The notes under the pieces are model-generated. The model saw nothing but the letters and a program-made list of their open reading frames with translations. It had not been told where the DNA came from and made no database searches. Positions 25,449 to 32,819 of a DNA stretch of 64,000 nt are shown one piece after another (position 1 is the first letter of the stretch; each line of letters opens with the position of its first letter). The DNA comes from JBBDYH01 sp040901795 (GTDB taxonomy: Bacteria > Planctomycetota > Planctomycetia > Pirellulales > JALHPA01), in the NCBI GenBank assembly GCA_040901795.1, contig JBBDYH010000135.1, positions 1 to 64,000 of the forward strand, given 5' to 3'. A program made the translations under genes and the position numbers.

Positions 25449-26123
25449 TCATCGTTCGACCAACCGCCCCTCATCGATCTCCATTCTACGGCCAAACAGC
25501 GACGCAAGCTGCTCGCTGTGTGTGACCACCACGAGCATCGTGTTCTCGGTGCGTTGCATCTCCAGCAACAGCTTGCCGACGGCGGCGGCGCTCGTGCGGT
25601 CCAGGTTGCCCGTCGGCTCGTCGGCCAGGAGCAGGGCAGGGGAGCGGATCAGCGCGCGAGCAATCGCCGCACGTTGACGTTCGCCGCCTGATAGCTCGGC
25701 CGGTCGGTGATCGAGGCGTTGCGATAGCCCGACTCGATCAAGCAGCATCTTTGCACGCTCGACCGCTGCGGGTGTCGCGGCGCCGTTGGCGATCGTTGGC
25801 AAGAGTACGTTTTCGATCACGGAGCATTGCGGCAAGAGGTAGTGGTCCTGAAAGACAAAGCCGATCCGCTGGTTGCGAAAGTCGGCCAACTGTGGCTCCG
25901 CAAGCCGTGTGACGTCTTGCCCTTGCAGTTCGACGCGGCCGCTCGTCGCCTGGTCCAGTGTGCCGATGATGTAGAGCAGCGTGCTCTTGCCGGAGCCGCT
26001 GGGCCCCAGGATCGCCAGGTTCTCACCCGCCGATAGCGACAACGACGCGCCGCGAAGCACCACCAGCGGATCGGCGCGGGTGGGGAACTCTTTTGTGATG
26101 TTCTCGACGAGGAGGTCAGGCAT
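25449..26123 (-). CDS. LolD/MacB-type ABC transporter ATP-binding protein
   Basis: 224 residues from ATG 26123 (MPDLLVENITKEFPTRADPL). Walker A GPSGSGKST, Q-loop VFQDHYLLPQ, signature LSGGERQR, Walker B LLLADEPTGNLD and the H-loop VVTHS are all present. The frame extends 30 codons further, but that part (MSEWGMGNAQ and on) is translated repeat DNA. It should energise the FtsX-type permease encoded next on the same strand; the intervening 117 bp hold a fold-back repeat. Typical substrates are lipoproteins or peptides; none can be assigned. Confidence 0.93.
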   Translation of the reverse strand: MPDLLVENITKEFPTRADPLVVLRGASLSLSAGENLAILGPSGSGKSTLLYIIGTLDQATSGRVELQGQDVTRLAEPQLADFRNQRIGFVFQDHYLLPQCSVIENVLLPTIANGAATPAAVERAKMLLDRVGLSQRLDHRPAELSGGERQRAAIARALIRSPALLLADEPTGNLDRTSAAAVGKLLLEMQRTENTMLVVVTHSEQLASLFGRRMEIDEGRLVER

Positions 26124-26127
26124 TTCG

Positions 26128-26217
26128 CAATGGGGAATGATTGGAATGGGGAATGGGGAATGGGTGGGGTCGAGCGACAAATGCTGCGCATTCCCCATTC
26201 CCCATTCGCTCATTCCG
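26128..26217. repeat. GAATGGGGAATG fold-back, copy 2
   Basis: Left-arm words TTGGAATGGGGAATGGGGAA pair with right-arm CATTCCCCATTCCCCATTCG. It occupies the ATPase upstream region, and its right end supplies the stop codon of the 26210-27139 gene. With copy 1 it brackets the ATPase gene exactly. Confidence 0.8.
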
Positions 26218-27139
26218 CATTTGCAGCAAGTGCGATCGTCCCCAACCCATAAAACGTGTACTCGACATCAGGCACCTGGTCCCAGACTGCGCCGAGGAAG
26301 CCCCCCTCAGGCTGTTCCAATTGCTTAGCGTAGCGATGGACCGCGGGAACGTCGATCTCGCCGAGCGCGTTCAAGTCCGCCAGCGTAAGACATCCGGTGA
26401 ACGTGCTCAAGAGATCGGCGATCGGGATGCGGGTGTTTGCACGCAGACCCCCTTCGTCGGTCTGCATCTCGACCAAAAAGTCGAGCGTCGATTCGCGCGT
26501 GGATTCGTCCAGCGCGTCGAGGATTCGCAGCAGGCCGATTGCAGCCGCCGTTGGGTTGGTGCCGCTGCGCTTCATCTGCGGCATTTCGACAAAACCGCCG
26601 TCGTCGCGCTGCCGCGAGTGGACAAAAGCGACAATGTGGTCCGGTTCAATGACCGGCTGCTGGATCAATTGCTGCGAGAGTACGACTAAGAACGTGTGGT
26701 ACATGCTGCTCGCGGCGCCTTCATCGGTTTTAGCATACCCGCCGTCATCGCGGCGAAAGGCTTCGAGCGCACGGGCGATGTTCTGCTGCCAACCGCCGGC
26801 GCCGCCGTCGAAAACGTCGATGCCCGCCGCGAAATCCAACAGCGCCGCACCGTAGATCAGCGAAAGAAAATCCACCATCGGCACTTGCCGCGAGAGCTGC
26901 GATCGCAGATAGCCCGCCGCACGGTCAGCAACTTCGCCTTGCAGATGCCCTAGTAGGGCGAGCCCCCGCAGCGCAAAGCCGGTGTAGTACAAGTCGCTAC
27001 CACCCTCGCGGCCGCGAAAACCGCCGTCCGGTTGCTGGAACGTTTTCAGAAACCCAGCGTGCCGGTCGCGCGTGTCGTCTAGGAGCGTTTCGAGGCCCGA
27101 TGCCAGCCGCAGTGTGAGAGATTCCAGGTAGGCTGGCAT
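26210..27139 (-). CDS. Prenyltransferase/terpene-cyclase-like alpha-alpha barrel protein
   Basis: 309 residues made of five or six repeats of the prenyltransferase beta-subunit / squalene-cyclase type: QQPDGGFRGREGGSDLYYTG, RRDDGGYAKTDEGAASSMYH, QRDDGGFVEMPQ, MQTDEGGLRANTRIPIADLL and EQPEGGFLGAVWDQVPDVEY. These fold as an alpha-alpha barrel. In eukaryotic Rab geranylgeranyltransferase the corresponding Asp/Cys/His residues bind zinc; I do not see a clear equivalent, so catalytic activity is uncertain. Planctomycetes often carry such genes. The stop codon lies inside a repeat. Confidence 0.82.
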   Translation of the reverse strand: MPAYLESLTLRLASGLETLLDDTRDRHAGFLKTFQQPDGGFRGREGGSDLYYTGFALRGLALLGHLQGEVADRAAGYLRSQLSRQVPMVDFLSLIYGAALLDFAAGIDVFDGGAGGWQQNIARALEAFRRDDGGYAKTDEGAASSMYHTFLVVLSQQLIQQPVIEPDHIVAFVHSRQRDDGGFVEMPQMKRSGTNPTAAAIGLLRILDALDESTRESTLDFLVEMQTDEGGLRANTRIPIADLLSTFTGCLTLADLNALGEIDVPAVHRYAKQLEQPEGGFLGAVWDQVPDVEYTFYGLGTIALAANAE

Positions 27140-27170
27140 CGATCAATCGAAGGTCAAATCTTGCCGAAGT

Positions 27171-27749
27171 CTACCGATTTCGGCAGTTCGTGAGAACCAC
27201 TTTGCACTTCATCGATTGTACTCTCGTCGGTTGCTCGGTGGCCACTCTGAGATTTGCCGAACTCCCGTTGTTGGTGAATGCCACAAACATGTCAGATCGG
27301 TCGTTCAACTCGTGAAGCAGTTCTCCACCTGGCCGCAAATCTGGCTGGTCGAGGGCCAGACAATAGGCTTTGGGGAGCTTAACGTCGATGCTGACGAACG
27401 ACGACCGAAGACAATGGTGCACAAGGAGCAGAAGTTTTTCGTCCATGGGTGCTCGATCCCAATAGCCTCTTTGAATGCAACATTCACCGTTGCGCGCGCT
27501 TTCGAGAACCGCCGACCAGCGCTGCCAGCCGTTCGCCCAAACGAACACACAGTCCAATTGCGATCGGCCATCCAAGTCAAATTGAAACGTATCCGATTGG
27601 TTGATCAGAAGACTCGAAATGGATCGTTCACCCGTCATTGGGCGCGCCCATTTGCCTTCCTCTTTCACGGCGTGAATCTCAACCACCGGTGCGGCTTGCG
27701 TCGGGAACGGCAACACGCTGACTACAAGTAGTGTGAAAAATGGCGGCAT
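27171..27749 (-). CDS. Secreted hypothetical protein
   Basis: 192 residues from ATG 27749, chosen because GAGGAGG lies 7 bp upstream; the frame is open 19 codons further. The N-terminus MPPFFTLLVVSVLPFPTQA is a short signal peptide. The mature part (PVVEIHAVKEEGKWARPMTG, QSDTFQFDLDGRSQLDCVFV, WANGWQRWSAVLES) has four or more cysteines (ECCI, HHC) and no recognised domain. It is probably periplasmic. I do not recognise the family. Confidence 0.65.
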   Translation of the reverse strand: MPPFFTLLVVSVLPFPTQAAPVVEIHAVKEEGKWARPMTGERSISSLLINQSDTFQFDLDGRSQLDCVFVWANGWQRWSAVLESARNGECCIQRGYWDRAPMDEKLLLLVHHCLRSSFVSIDVKLPKAYCLALDQPDLRPGGELLHELNDRSDMFVAFTNNGSSANLRVATEQPTRVQSMKCKVVLTNCRNR

Positions 27750-27783
27750 GTTTGGACCTCCTCGATGCGATTTAAACGCATGC

Positions 27784-28212
27784 TTAAGAGGCACTACCCG
27801 CCACAAATGGCCTTAGTTTCTCTACCATCACCTTTGGTATTGCGATTCCTTGCAGCGGCTGGCCGTGCGACATTCGGCAGCAAACCGCCACGATTTTTCC
27901 TTCGGCGACGCGGCGGCCCGCGTGATCGACGGTGAACTGATAGGTGACGCTTTTCTCACCCAGCCGCGCAATCACCAGCTCGATATCGAGCTGGTCCTCG
28001 AACTTCACGGCGCCTTTGAAGTCGCAGCTTGCCGAGACGCGCGGCCAGCCGAGCTGACCTTTCGTGTCGCTCGTCACCACACTCAGTCCTAGGCTCCGCA
28101 GAAACTCATGTTCGACCGACTCCAGCACCGTGAAGAAGGCGGAGAAGTGCATGATCCCGGCCATGTCAGTATCGCGGAACTCGACGCGGCGCGTAGTGCG
28201 GAAGGCAGACAT
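27784..28212 (-). CDS. YbgC-like acyl-CoA thioesterase (4HBT hotdog fold)
   Basis: 142 residues, one hotdog domain. VEFRDTDMAGIMHFSAFFTV near residues 10-29 is the 4HBT active-site signature with the catalytic Asp; LESVEHEFLRSLGL is the central helix, and VSASCDFKGAVKFEDQLDIE and VTYQFTVDHAGRRVAEGKIV the sheet. The family hydrolyses acyl-CoA thioesters; substrate class is not determinable. The first codons run directly into a fold-back repeat upstream, so any promoter must lie in or beyond it. Confidence 0.88.
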   Translation of the reverse strand: MSAFRTTRRVEFRDTDMAGIMHFSAFFTVLESVEHEFLRSLGLSVVTSDTKGQLGWPRVSASCDFKGAVKFEDQLDIELVIARLGEKSVTYQFTVDHAGRRVAEGKIVAVCCRMSHGQPLQGIAIPKVMVEKLRPFVAGSAS

Positions 28213-28381
28213 AAGGATGAACGATGAATGCGGAACGATGAACGGGCAAGAGTCAAACGCAAGGTGAACTCAGGATCCGGCAGACGGACTACCCCCAGTG
28301 TAAACAACCATGAGCGATGGCGCAAAGAAAAACGGGCGCATCGGCCCGTTCATCATTCATCGTTCCGCGTTCATCGTTGTC
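28213..28381. repeat. GAACGATGAATGCGG fold-back element
   Basis: GGATGAACGATGAATGCGGA plus ACGATGAACGGGC (about 28215-28248) pairs with GCCCGTTCATCATTCATCGT plus TCCGCGTTCATCG (28342-28375) across a ~90-nt centre. It separates the thioesterase and S18 genes. Confidence 0.78.
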
Positions 28382-28385
28382 CGTG

Positions 28386-28661
28386 TCATTCTCCGACGTA
28401 CGGCAACAGTGCCATGAAGCGCGCCCGCTTGATTGCGGTCGTCACCGCGTGCTGGCTGGCGGCGGTGCAGCCGCTCTTGCGGCGGCTGACGATCTTGCCT
28501 TGGCGGTTGGTGAGCTTGGTCAACAGCTCGACGTCCTTGTAGTCAATCCACAACGGCCGCGGCCGCTGGCCGTCGATAAAGATCGGGTCTTTCTTCTTGC
28601 CGCGGGGCTTGGCCTTGGCCCGCTTCCGCATCGGCTTTTCGCGTCGTCCAAAGGGGGGCAT
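28386..28661 (-). CDS. rpsR: 30S ribosomal protein S18
   Basis: 91 residues from ATG 28659-28661. The basic start MPPFGRREKPMRKRAKAKP is followed by the S18 core: IDYKDVELLTKLTNRQGKIV, then TAIKRARFMALLPY. The SRRKSGCTAASQHAVTTAIK stretch is the rRNA-binding signature (family form '.RR.tG..ak.Qr.l..aIkrAR'). It sits apart from the usual rpsF-rpsR-rplI cluster, which is not seen here. A Cys-containing variant of the core occurs in planctomycetes. Confidence 0.9.
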   Translation of the reverse strand: MPPFGRREKPMRKRAKAKPRGKKKDPIFIDGQRPRPLWIDYKDVELLTKLTNRQGKIVSRRKSGCTAASQHAVTTAIKRARFMALLPYVGE

Positions 28662-28766
28662 AGTATTCTTGAGTGGTTTCGTTCTGGGTTTCAGGAAGAC
28701 TACAAATCTATACCATTTACGGCGGTGATTCAACGGGTGGTCAGTGTTGCCGCAGGAAACAACACA

Positions 28767-28793
28767 CCCTCGGGCGAACGCATCGCCCGAGGG
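28767..28793 (-). terminator. Rho-independent terminator of the RRM gene
   Basis: On the minus strand CCCTCGGGCGA-TGCGT-TCGCCCGAGGG is a perfect 11-bp stem followed by TGTGTTGTTTCC. It lies 49 bp past the RRM gene stop and upstream of rpsR. Confidence 0.8.
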
Positions 28794-28841
28794 TGGTCTG
28801 GTTTTCATCCTGGAAGCTTGTCAAACAAGCAGACATGCCGC

Positions 28842-29192
28842 TTAGCGCCGGCCATAACCGCCGCCGCCGCCACGGTCCCCGCGGTCACCCCGGTCGCGGC
28901 CGTACCCGCCGCCGCCACCGCCCCCACCACCGCCCGGACGGGGCGTCTTCTCGCGCGCCTCGTTGACGGTGAGCGGACGGCCGCCAATGTTCTGGCCGTT
29001 GAGGGCCTGAATGGCGGAGTTCATCCCTTGTTCGTCATCCATCTCCACGAAACCAAAACCTCGCGACCGGCCGGTCTCGCGGTCGGAGATGACCTCCGCC
29101 GATCGGACTGAGCCGTGTGCCGCAAACATCTGTTCCAACTCTGCCGACGTGGTCGTCCACGGCAGATTGCCCACATAGAGCCTCTTAGCCAT
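28842..29192 (-). CDS. Glycine-rich RNA-binding protein (RRM)
   Basis: 116 residues from ATG 29190-29192 with GAAAGG upstream. A single RNA-recognition motif occupies residues 1-82 with RNP2 LYVGNL (5-10) and RNP1 RGFGFVEM (44-51). A Gly/Arg/Asp tail from residue 87 alternates GGGGGGGGGG and YGRDRGDRGDRG. The architecture equals the cold-inducible Rbp proteins of cyanobacteria and planctomycetes, which bind single-stranded RNA. The leader holds a long hairpin and the gene has its own terminator, so expression may be controlled post-transcriptionally. Confidence 0.93.
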   Translation of the reverse strand: MAKRLYVGNLPWTTTSAELEQMFAAHGSVRSAEVISDRETGRSRGFGFVEMDDEQGMNSAIQALNGQNIGGRPLTVNEAREKTPRPGGGGGGGGGGYGRDRGDRGDRGGGGGYGRR

Positions 29193-29210
29193 CGCGAAAC
29201 CTTTCGAACT

Positions 29211-29272
29211 GGGAGCCCGCCATAACTGAGGAGATACTGACCAGAAGGGATGACGGGCTGGGCTCGGCTCCC
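29211..29272 (-). promoter_or_regulatory. Hairpin in the leader of the RRM gene
   Basis: GGGAGCC (29211-29217) and GGCTCCC (29266-29272), with inner CCCG/CGGG pairing, fold a 62-nt structure ending about 19 nt upstream of the start codon. It could be a temperature- or protein-responsive leader, or simply another palindromic element. Function is inference. Confidence 0.4.
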
Positions 29273-29384
29273 AACCGCCGCGCTCGCCACTCAACCGGCT
29301 AACCCGCTAGTTTATCGAGAGGCACCGGGCGGAAGCAACAGAGTTTGCCGCGAATCCGAAAAATTGGGGAAGGCTGGGAAAGCT

Positions 29385-29432
29385 GGAGTTCAAGCTTTAA
29401 CTTGTTTCCGGACAAGCTGAAGCTTGAACTCC
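29385..29432. repeat. Family D hairpin GGAGTTCAAGCTT
   Basis: GGAGTTCAAGCTT (29385-29397) and AAGCTTGAACTCC (29420-29432) form a 13-bp perfect stem, extended inward by ACTTGT/ACAAGC. Relatives are at 21784-21801 and 32593-32612. It overlaps the 3' end of the glycosyltransferase gene and encodes its final residues. Confidence 0.85.
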
Positions 29433-30752
29433 AACCGCTTGAACTCCAACGCGCGGTCCGCGGACGATGCGGCGGTACAGGTCGCGGTGCGCGGCGGCCA
29501 TCGTTTCGGCCGTGTACCGCTCGTGGATGGCTGCGTGTCCGCGCAACCCGAGCTCGTCCGCCAGGGCAGAGTTTCGAATCAGGTCGCCCAGCTTGTCGGC
29601 CAGCGACCGCGGGTTTTCCGGTTCGCAGAGTAAGCCACCGCCGGTATCCTCGATGTATTCGGGAAACGTACCATGCGCGGGCAGCACGACGGGTACGGCG
29701 TTGGCCCACGCCTCGAGCACGGAGATGCCTTTGCTCTCATGATAAACCGTTGGCACCGCCATGAGATCGAGCGATTGAAGAAAGGCGATTTTCTCTGCTC
29801 GATCCAACTCGCCCGCGTACTCAAAGCGGTTGGCCAGACCGAGCTGCTCGGCGCGGCGGACGAGCGCCTCGTAGTAGGGGTCGTCGGCGGCCGACTTGTA
29901 ACCGGCCACGCGCAGCCGCAGGGGCGGCAGCGTCTGATCTTCGCACAGCAGCGAGAACGCTTCGATCAGGAGGTGCAAACCTTTCTCGGGAGCAACGCGG
30001 GCGAAGTAACCGATCGTGGTCGTTGGATCAGCTCGGCCTTCGCGCGGCGGGCGTTTCCCGTGGCCGGCAAGGTTGAGGCCATGGCGGATCACGTCAATCC
30101 GCGAGCGGGGCACTTCCAGATACTCGGCCATGAAATCGGCGTAATAGTCGTTGAGCGCAACGAAGGCATCAATGTCGCGCGCCCGCTCCTTCAACAATCG
30201 GCGGGCTTCGCTGTAGTGCGGTTCGGTCAGACCTTCGAGGAAGATGTCTTCACCGGCCAGGCCGCAGACGATCGGCACGCCGAGCCGCTGGCGAATTTGG
30301 CGCGCCGAGCCGGCAAGCATCGAGTTCGAAACGTGGACGACGTCCGGCTTGAAATCGCCCGCCATCCAGTGGACGAGCTTATTGAGCTCCTTGCGCTGCC
30401 GGCCGTGTTCGCCTTGTAATGTTGAAATCGTCAGCTCGCCCAACTGCCGCGCCTCCATGCCGCTGCTTTTGCGGCTCAACCAGGCCAATAGCCGCGGCGA
30501 ATCGAACACGGCATCGACAAACCACGGCGTGTGACGGAAGAGCGCCGACTTCTGCTGCAAGTAGACATTCACACCGCCGAAGAACACGCGGGAGTAGCTG
30601 ACATTCTCTTCGTCGGTGCGCAGCGGCGTGTACGTGGGAATGAGCAGGATCTCCTCGCCCAACTTACCCAATGCCGTTGCCAGTGTGTTGTCATGCAAAC
30701 AGGCGCCGCAATAACGACCGGCGGCGCCTGCGCCCAGGTAAGCGATCTTCAT
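29397..30752 (-). CDS. Glycosyltransferase, GT4 family (GT-B fold)
   Basis: 451 residues. The N-terminal Rossmann half opens with MKIAYLGAGAAGRYCGACLH (acceptor side). The C-terminal half has the nucleotide-sugar signature: TIGYFARVAPEKGLHLLIEA, then VPTVYHESKGISVLEAWANA with the E-x7-E motif, and PVVLPAHGTFPEYIED. It transfers a sugar from an activated donor, probably in polysaccharide or lipid glycosylation. The normal end is near HRDLYRRIVRG; the last ~20 residues (VGVQAVGVQASACPETS) are encoded by a family D repeat. It is alone on its strand between the RRM and aldolase genes. Confidence 0.88.
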   Translation of the reverse strand: MKIAYLGAGAAGRYCGACLHDNTLATALGKLGEEILLIPTYTPLRTDEENVSYSRVFFGGVNVYLQQKSALFRHTPWFVDAVFDSPRLLAWLSRKSSGMEARQLGELTISTLQGEHGRQRKELNKLVHWMAGDFKPDVVHVSNSMLAGSARQIRQRLGVPIVCGLAGEDIFLEGLTEPHYSEARRLLKERARDIDAFVALNDYYADFMAEYLEVPRSRIDVIRHGLNLAGHGKRPPREGRADPTTTIGYFARVAPEKGLHLLIEAFSLLCEDQTLPPLRLRVAGYKSAADDPYYEALVRRAEQLGLANRFEYAGELDRAEKIAFLQSLDLMAVPTVYHESKGISVLEAWANAVPVVLPAHGTFPEYIEDTGGGLLCEPENPRSLADKLGDLIRNSALADELGLRGHAAIHERYTAETMAAAHRDLYRRIVRGPRVGVQAVGVQASACPETS

Positions 30753-30847
30753 TGGATGATCAGTGTCTCACGAGTTGGCACGCTCATTGCCTGGATAATT
30801 GCAAATCGCAAATTGGCAATTTGAAATTTGCATTTTGCAATTCCGGC

Positions 30848-31645
30848 TCAGTACCGCGCCAGCTCCTTCGCCTTATGCTCCGGATCGAGCGCCTGGAGCG
30901 TCTCCTGTGCCAGTTGAGTCATCATACGCAGCTCGCTGCCGACGGCGAGGAACTGCATGCCCTGCTTAGCGCGCGAAAGCGCGGCTGTAGGGGACATCGC
31001 ATGAATACCGGTCGGCGTGCCGGTCTTCTTGCCGGCGGCGATGATGCGATCGATTGTCCGCTCGAACTCCTCGTCGGTCGCCTCGCGGCCGTTCGTCACG
31101 CGCATCTGCGCCCGCAGGTCGTTGGGACCGACAAAGATGGCGTCCACGCCCGGCAGGGCATAGATTGCTTCGGCGTTGGCCACGCCTTCGGGGCTTTCAG
31201 TTTGCAGAACGACGAGGAGCTGGTCATTGGCGCAGGCATAATAATCGCCGCTGGAGCAGTCGAAGTTGAGCGAATGCATTCCGCCGCCGACGCTGCGATT
31301 GCCCAGTGGCGGATACTTCGTCGCAGCCACGATGCACCGCGCTTGTTCCACGGTATTGACCATCGGCGCGACAATGCCCCAGGCGCCCGCGTCGAGCGCC
31401 CGCTTGATGTCGCGATGGCACCCCTCCGGCACGCGGCACAGCGGCACGCAGCCGGCGTCGGCGATCGCCGCAAAGATGCCCGCCGCTTGCGACCAATCGA
31501 TCGCCTGGTGCTCCATGTCGAGCGTGAGCCAGTCCCAGCCCATCCGCGCCAGCACACGCGTGGCATAAAGATCGCCCAACGAGAGCCAGGTGCCATAGGT
31601 CGGTTTCCCTTCCTGAAGTTTTTGCTTTACGGGGTTGGTTCGCAT
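30848..31645 (-). CDS. HpcH/HpaI-type aldolase (class II pyruvate aldolase)
   Basis: 265 residues from ATG 31643-31645 (MRTNPVKQKLQEGKPTYGTW); the longer frame crosses the N gap and is ignored. The TIM barrel has DWLTLDMEHQAID (metal/active site Asp-x-Glu-His), VPLCRVPEG with the substrate Arg, GVVAP-type strand GIVAPMVNTVEQA, RSVGGG-type loop, LLVVLQTESPEGVANAEAIY and VDAIFVGPNDLRAQM. The family cleaves 2-keto-3-deoxy acids to pyruvate and an aldehyde. Substrate unknown. It is divergent from the FKBP gene across a palindrome that contains the assembly gap. Confidence 0.88.
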   Translation of the reverse strand: MRTNPVKQKLQEGKPTYGTWLSLGDLYATRVLARMGWDWLTLDMEHQAIDWSQAAGIFAAIADAGCVPLCRVPEGCHRDIKRALDAGAWGIVAPMVNTVEQARCIVAATKYPPLGNRSVGGGMHSLNFDCSSGDYYACANDQLLVVLQTESPEGVANAEAIYALPGVDAIFVGPNDLRAQMRVTNGREATDEEFERTIDRIIAAGKKTGTPTGIHAMSPTAALSRAKQGMQFLAVGSELRMMTQLAQETLQALDPEHKAKELARY

Positions 31646-31678
31646 AACGATTTCGCGTGCGGTGTCTTGAAAGGATTT

Positions 31679-31752
31679 GTTTAACCCGTGGCGGGNNNNN
31701 NNNNNGGCCGCAGGCGAGGCCGCACTGCCTCGCCTGCGGCTACGGGTTAAAC
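31679..31752. repeat. Palindromic element containing the assembly gap
   Basis: GTTTAACCCGT (31679-31689) pairs with ACGGGTTAAAC (31742-31752). Inside, GCCGCAGGCGAGGC (31707-31720) pairs perfectly with GCCTCGCCTGCGGC (31727-31740). The ten Ns at 31696-31705 fall inside the left arm. The gap is probably the assembler's failure on this hairpin, so the gap length is nominal. Confidence 0.85.
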
Positions 31753-31754
31753 GA

Positions 31755-31782
31755 TTGCCGGGAGCGGCCCGCCGGCTACAAT
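31755..31782 (+). promoter_or_regulatory. Candidate sigma-70-type promoter of the FKBP gene
   Basis: TTGCCG, 16-bp spacer, TACAAT, located 65 bp before the FKBP start. Four of six and five of six consensus positions match. Confidence 0.4.
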
Positions 31783-31847
31783 TCTCCGATTCCGAACTTC
31801 TGACCAGCATAGCAGATTCGCGCTTTCACTTGTGTAGGAGCCCTATC

Positions 31848-32585
31848 ATGAAGCGTTTGTTGTCGGGCCTCGCAATCGCATCGATTCTCGCCGCGGGCGC
31901 CATCGCGCAAGAGCAAATTCCGCCGGCCCGCAAGTCCGCCCCCGCGCCAACTCCGCAGACCCAGCAGGAGCGGGCCGGTTATGCGCTGGGGCTGAATGTT
32001 GGCCAGACTCTGAAGGAGCAAGCATTCGAGGTCGATCTGACGTTCCTGACGCGTGGCATCCGCGATGCCTTGTCGGGCGCTAAGCCGGCAATGACCGATC
32101 AGGAGATCCAAGAGACGATGCAAGCGGTGCATAAGGAGGCGCAGGGGCGCATCGCCGCGCGGAACAAAGTCGAAGGCGCGCGGAACAAAGCGGACGGTGA
32201 GCGGTTTCTAGCGGCCAATGCGAAAAAGGACGGCGTGAAGACGACCAAGAGCGGCTTGCAATACAAGGTCCTGAAGGAAGGCAAGGGCGCCTCGCCCAGA
32301 GCCAGCGACGTGGTTCGGACCCACTATCATGGCACTTTTCTCAATGGCGAGGTCTTCGACAGCTCGGTCCAGCGCAATGAGCCAGCCGAGTTTGCCGTGA
32401 ACGAGGTCATCCCCGGCTGGACAGAGGCCTTGCAATCGATGAAGGTCGGCTCGAAGTGGCAGCTCTTCGTGCCTTCCGACCTGGCTTATGGCGTACGAGG
32501 GCGGCCCGGCATTCCATCCAACGCGACCCTAATCTTCGAAGTCGAACTACTAGATATTGTGAAGTCGCCGCCAGGATCCAAGTGA
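31848..32585 (+). CDS. Secreted FKBP-type peptidyl-prolyl isomerase
   Basis: 245 residues from ATG 31848 preceded by TAGGAG. Signal peptide MKRLLSGLAIASILAAGAIA; then an FkpA/Mip-type helical dimerisation domain (about 40-120: QERAGYALGLNVGQTLKEQA, ARNKVEGARNKADGERFLAA) and an FKBP domain (about 130-240) with YHGTFLNGEVFDSS, VIPGWTEALQSMKVGSKWQL, PSDLAYG and the NATLIFEVELLDI end. It accelerates proline isomerisation of periplasmic proteins. The promoter region ends at the hairpin holding the assembly gap. Confidence 0.95.
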   Translation: MKRLLSGLAIASILAAGAIAQEQIPPARKSAPAPTPQTQQERAGYALGLNVGQTLKEQAFEVDLTFLTRGIRDALSGAKPAMTDQEIQETMQAVHKEAQGRIAARNKVEGARNKADGERFLAANAKKDGVKTTKSGLQYKVLKEGKGASPRASDVVRTHYHGTFLNGEVFDSSVQRNEPAEFAVNEVIPGWTEALQSMKVGSKWQLFVPSDLAYGVRGRPGIPSNATLIFEVELLDIVKSPPGSK

Positions 32586-32700
32586 GGCCGTTGGAGTTCA
32601 AGCTTTAGCTTGCGTCGCATGAAGGCCCGGAGGGGCAACAGGTAGTAGCTCCAGCCGGGAGGCCGGGGTTATCCATCATGCGCGATCCATGAGGACCGAA
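32586..32700. repeat. Family D copy plus CCGGAGG/CCGGGAGGCC palindromes
   Basis: GGAGTTCAAGCTTTAGCTTG lies at 32593-32612, a copy of the hairpin half at 29385. It is followed by GGCCCGGAGGGGCAACAGGT and CCGGGAGGCCGGGGTTATCC, which resemble the block near 63441-63530. No gene is seen in this interval. Confidence 0.6.
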
Positions 32701-32819
32701 GGGCCGGCACTGCGCCGCCAGAACTGCGCCGCGCCACGCGCCCGACCATTCGTGGTAAACTAAACGATGTGTCACCCGATGGGTGCGGTCGCTTTCGTCG
32801 CCCACGCGCGAGTCTAGCC

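Noticed and set aside
31645..31810. Upstream extension of the aldolase across the N gap
   Set aside because: It translates unknown bases and palindrome DNA; the ATG at 31645 matches the family start.
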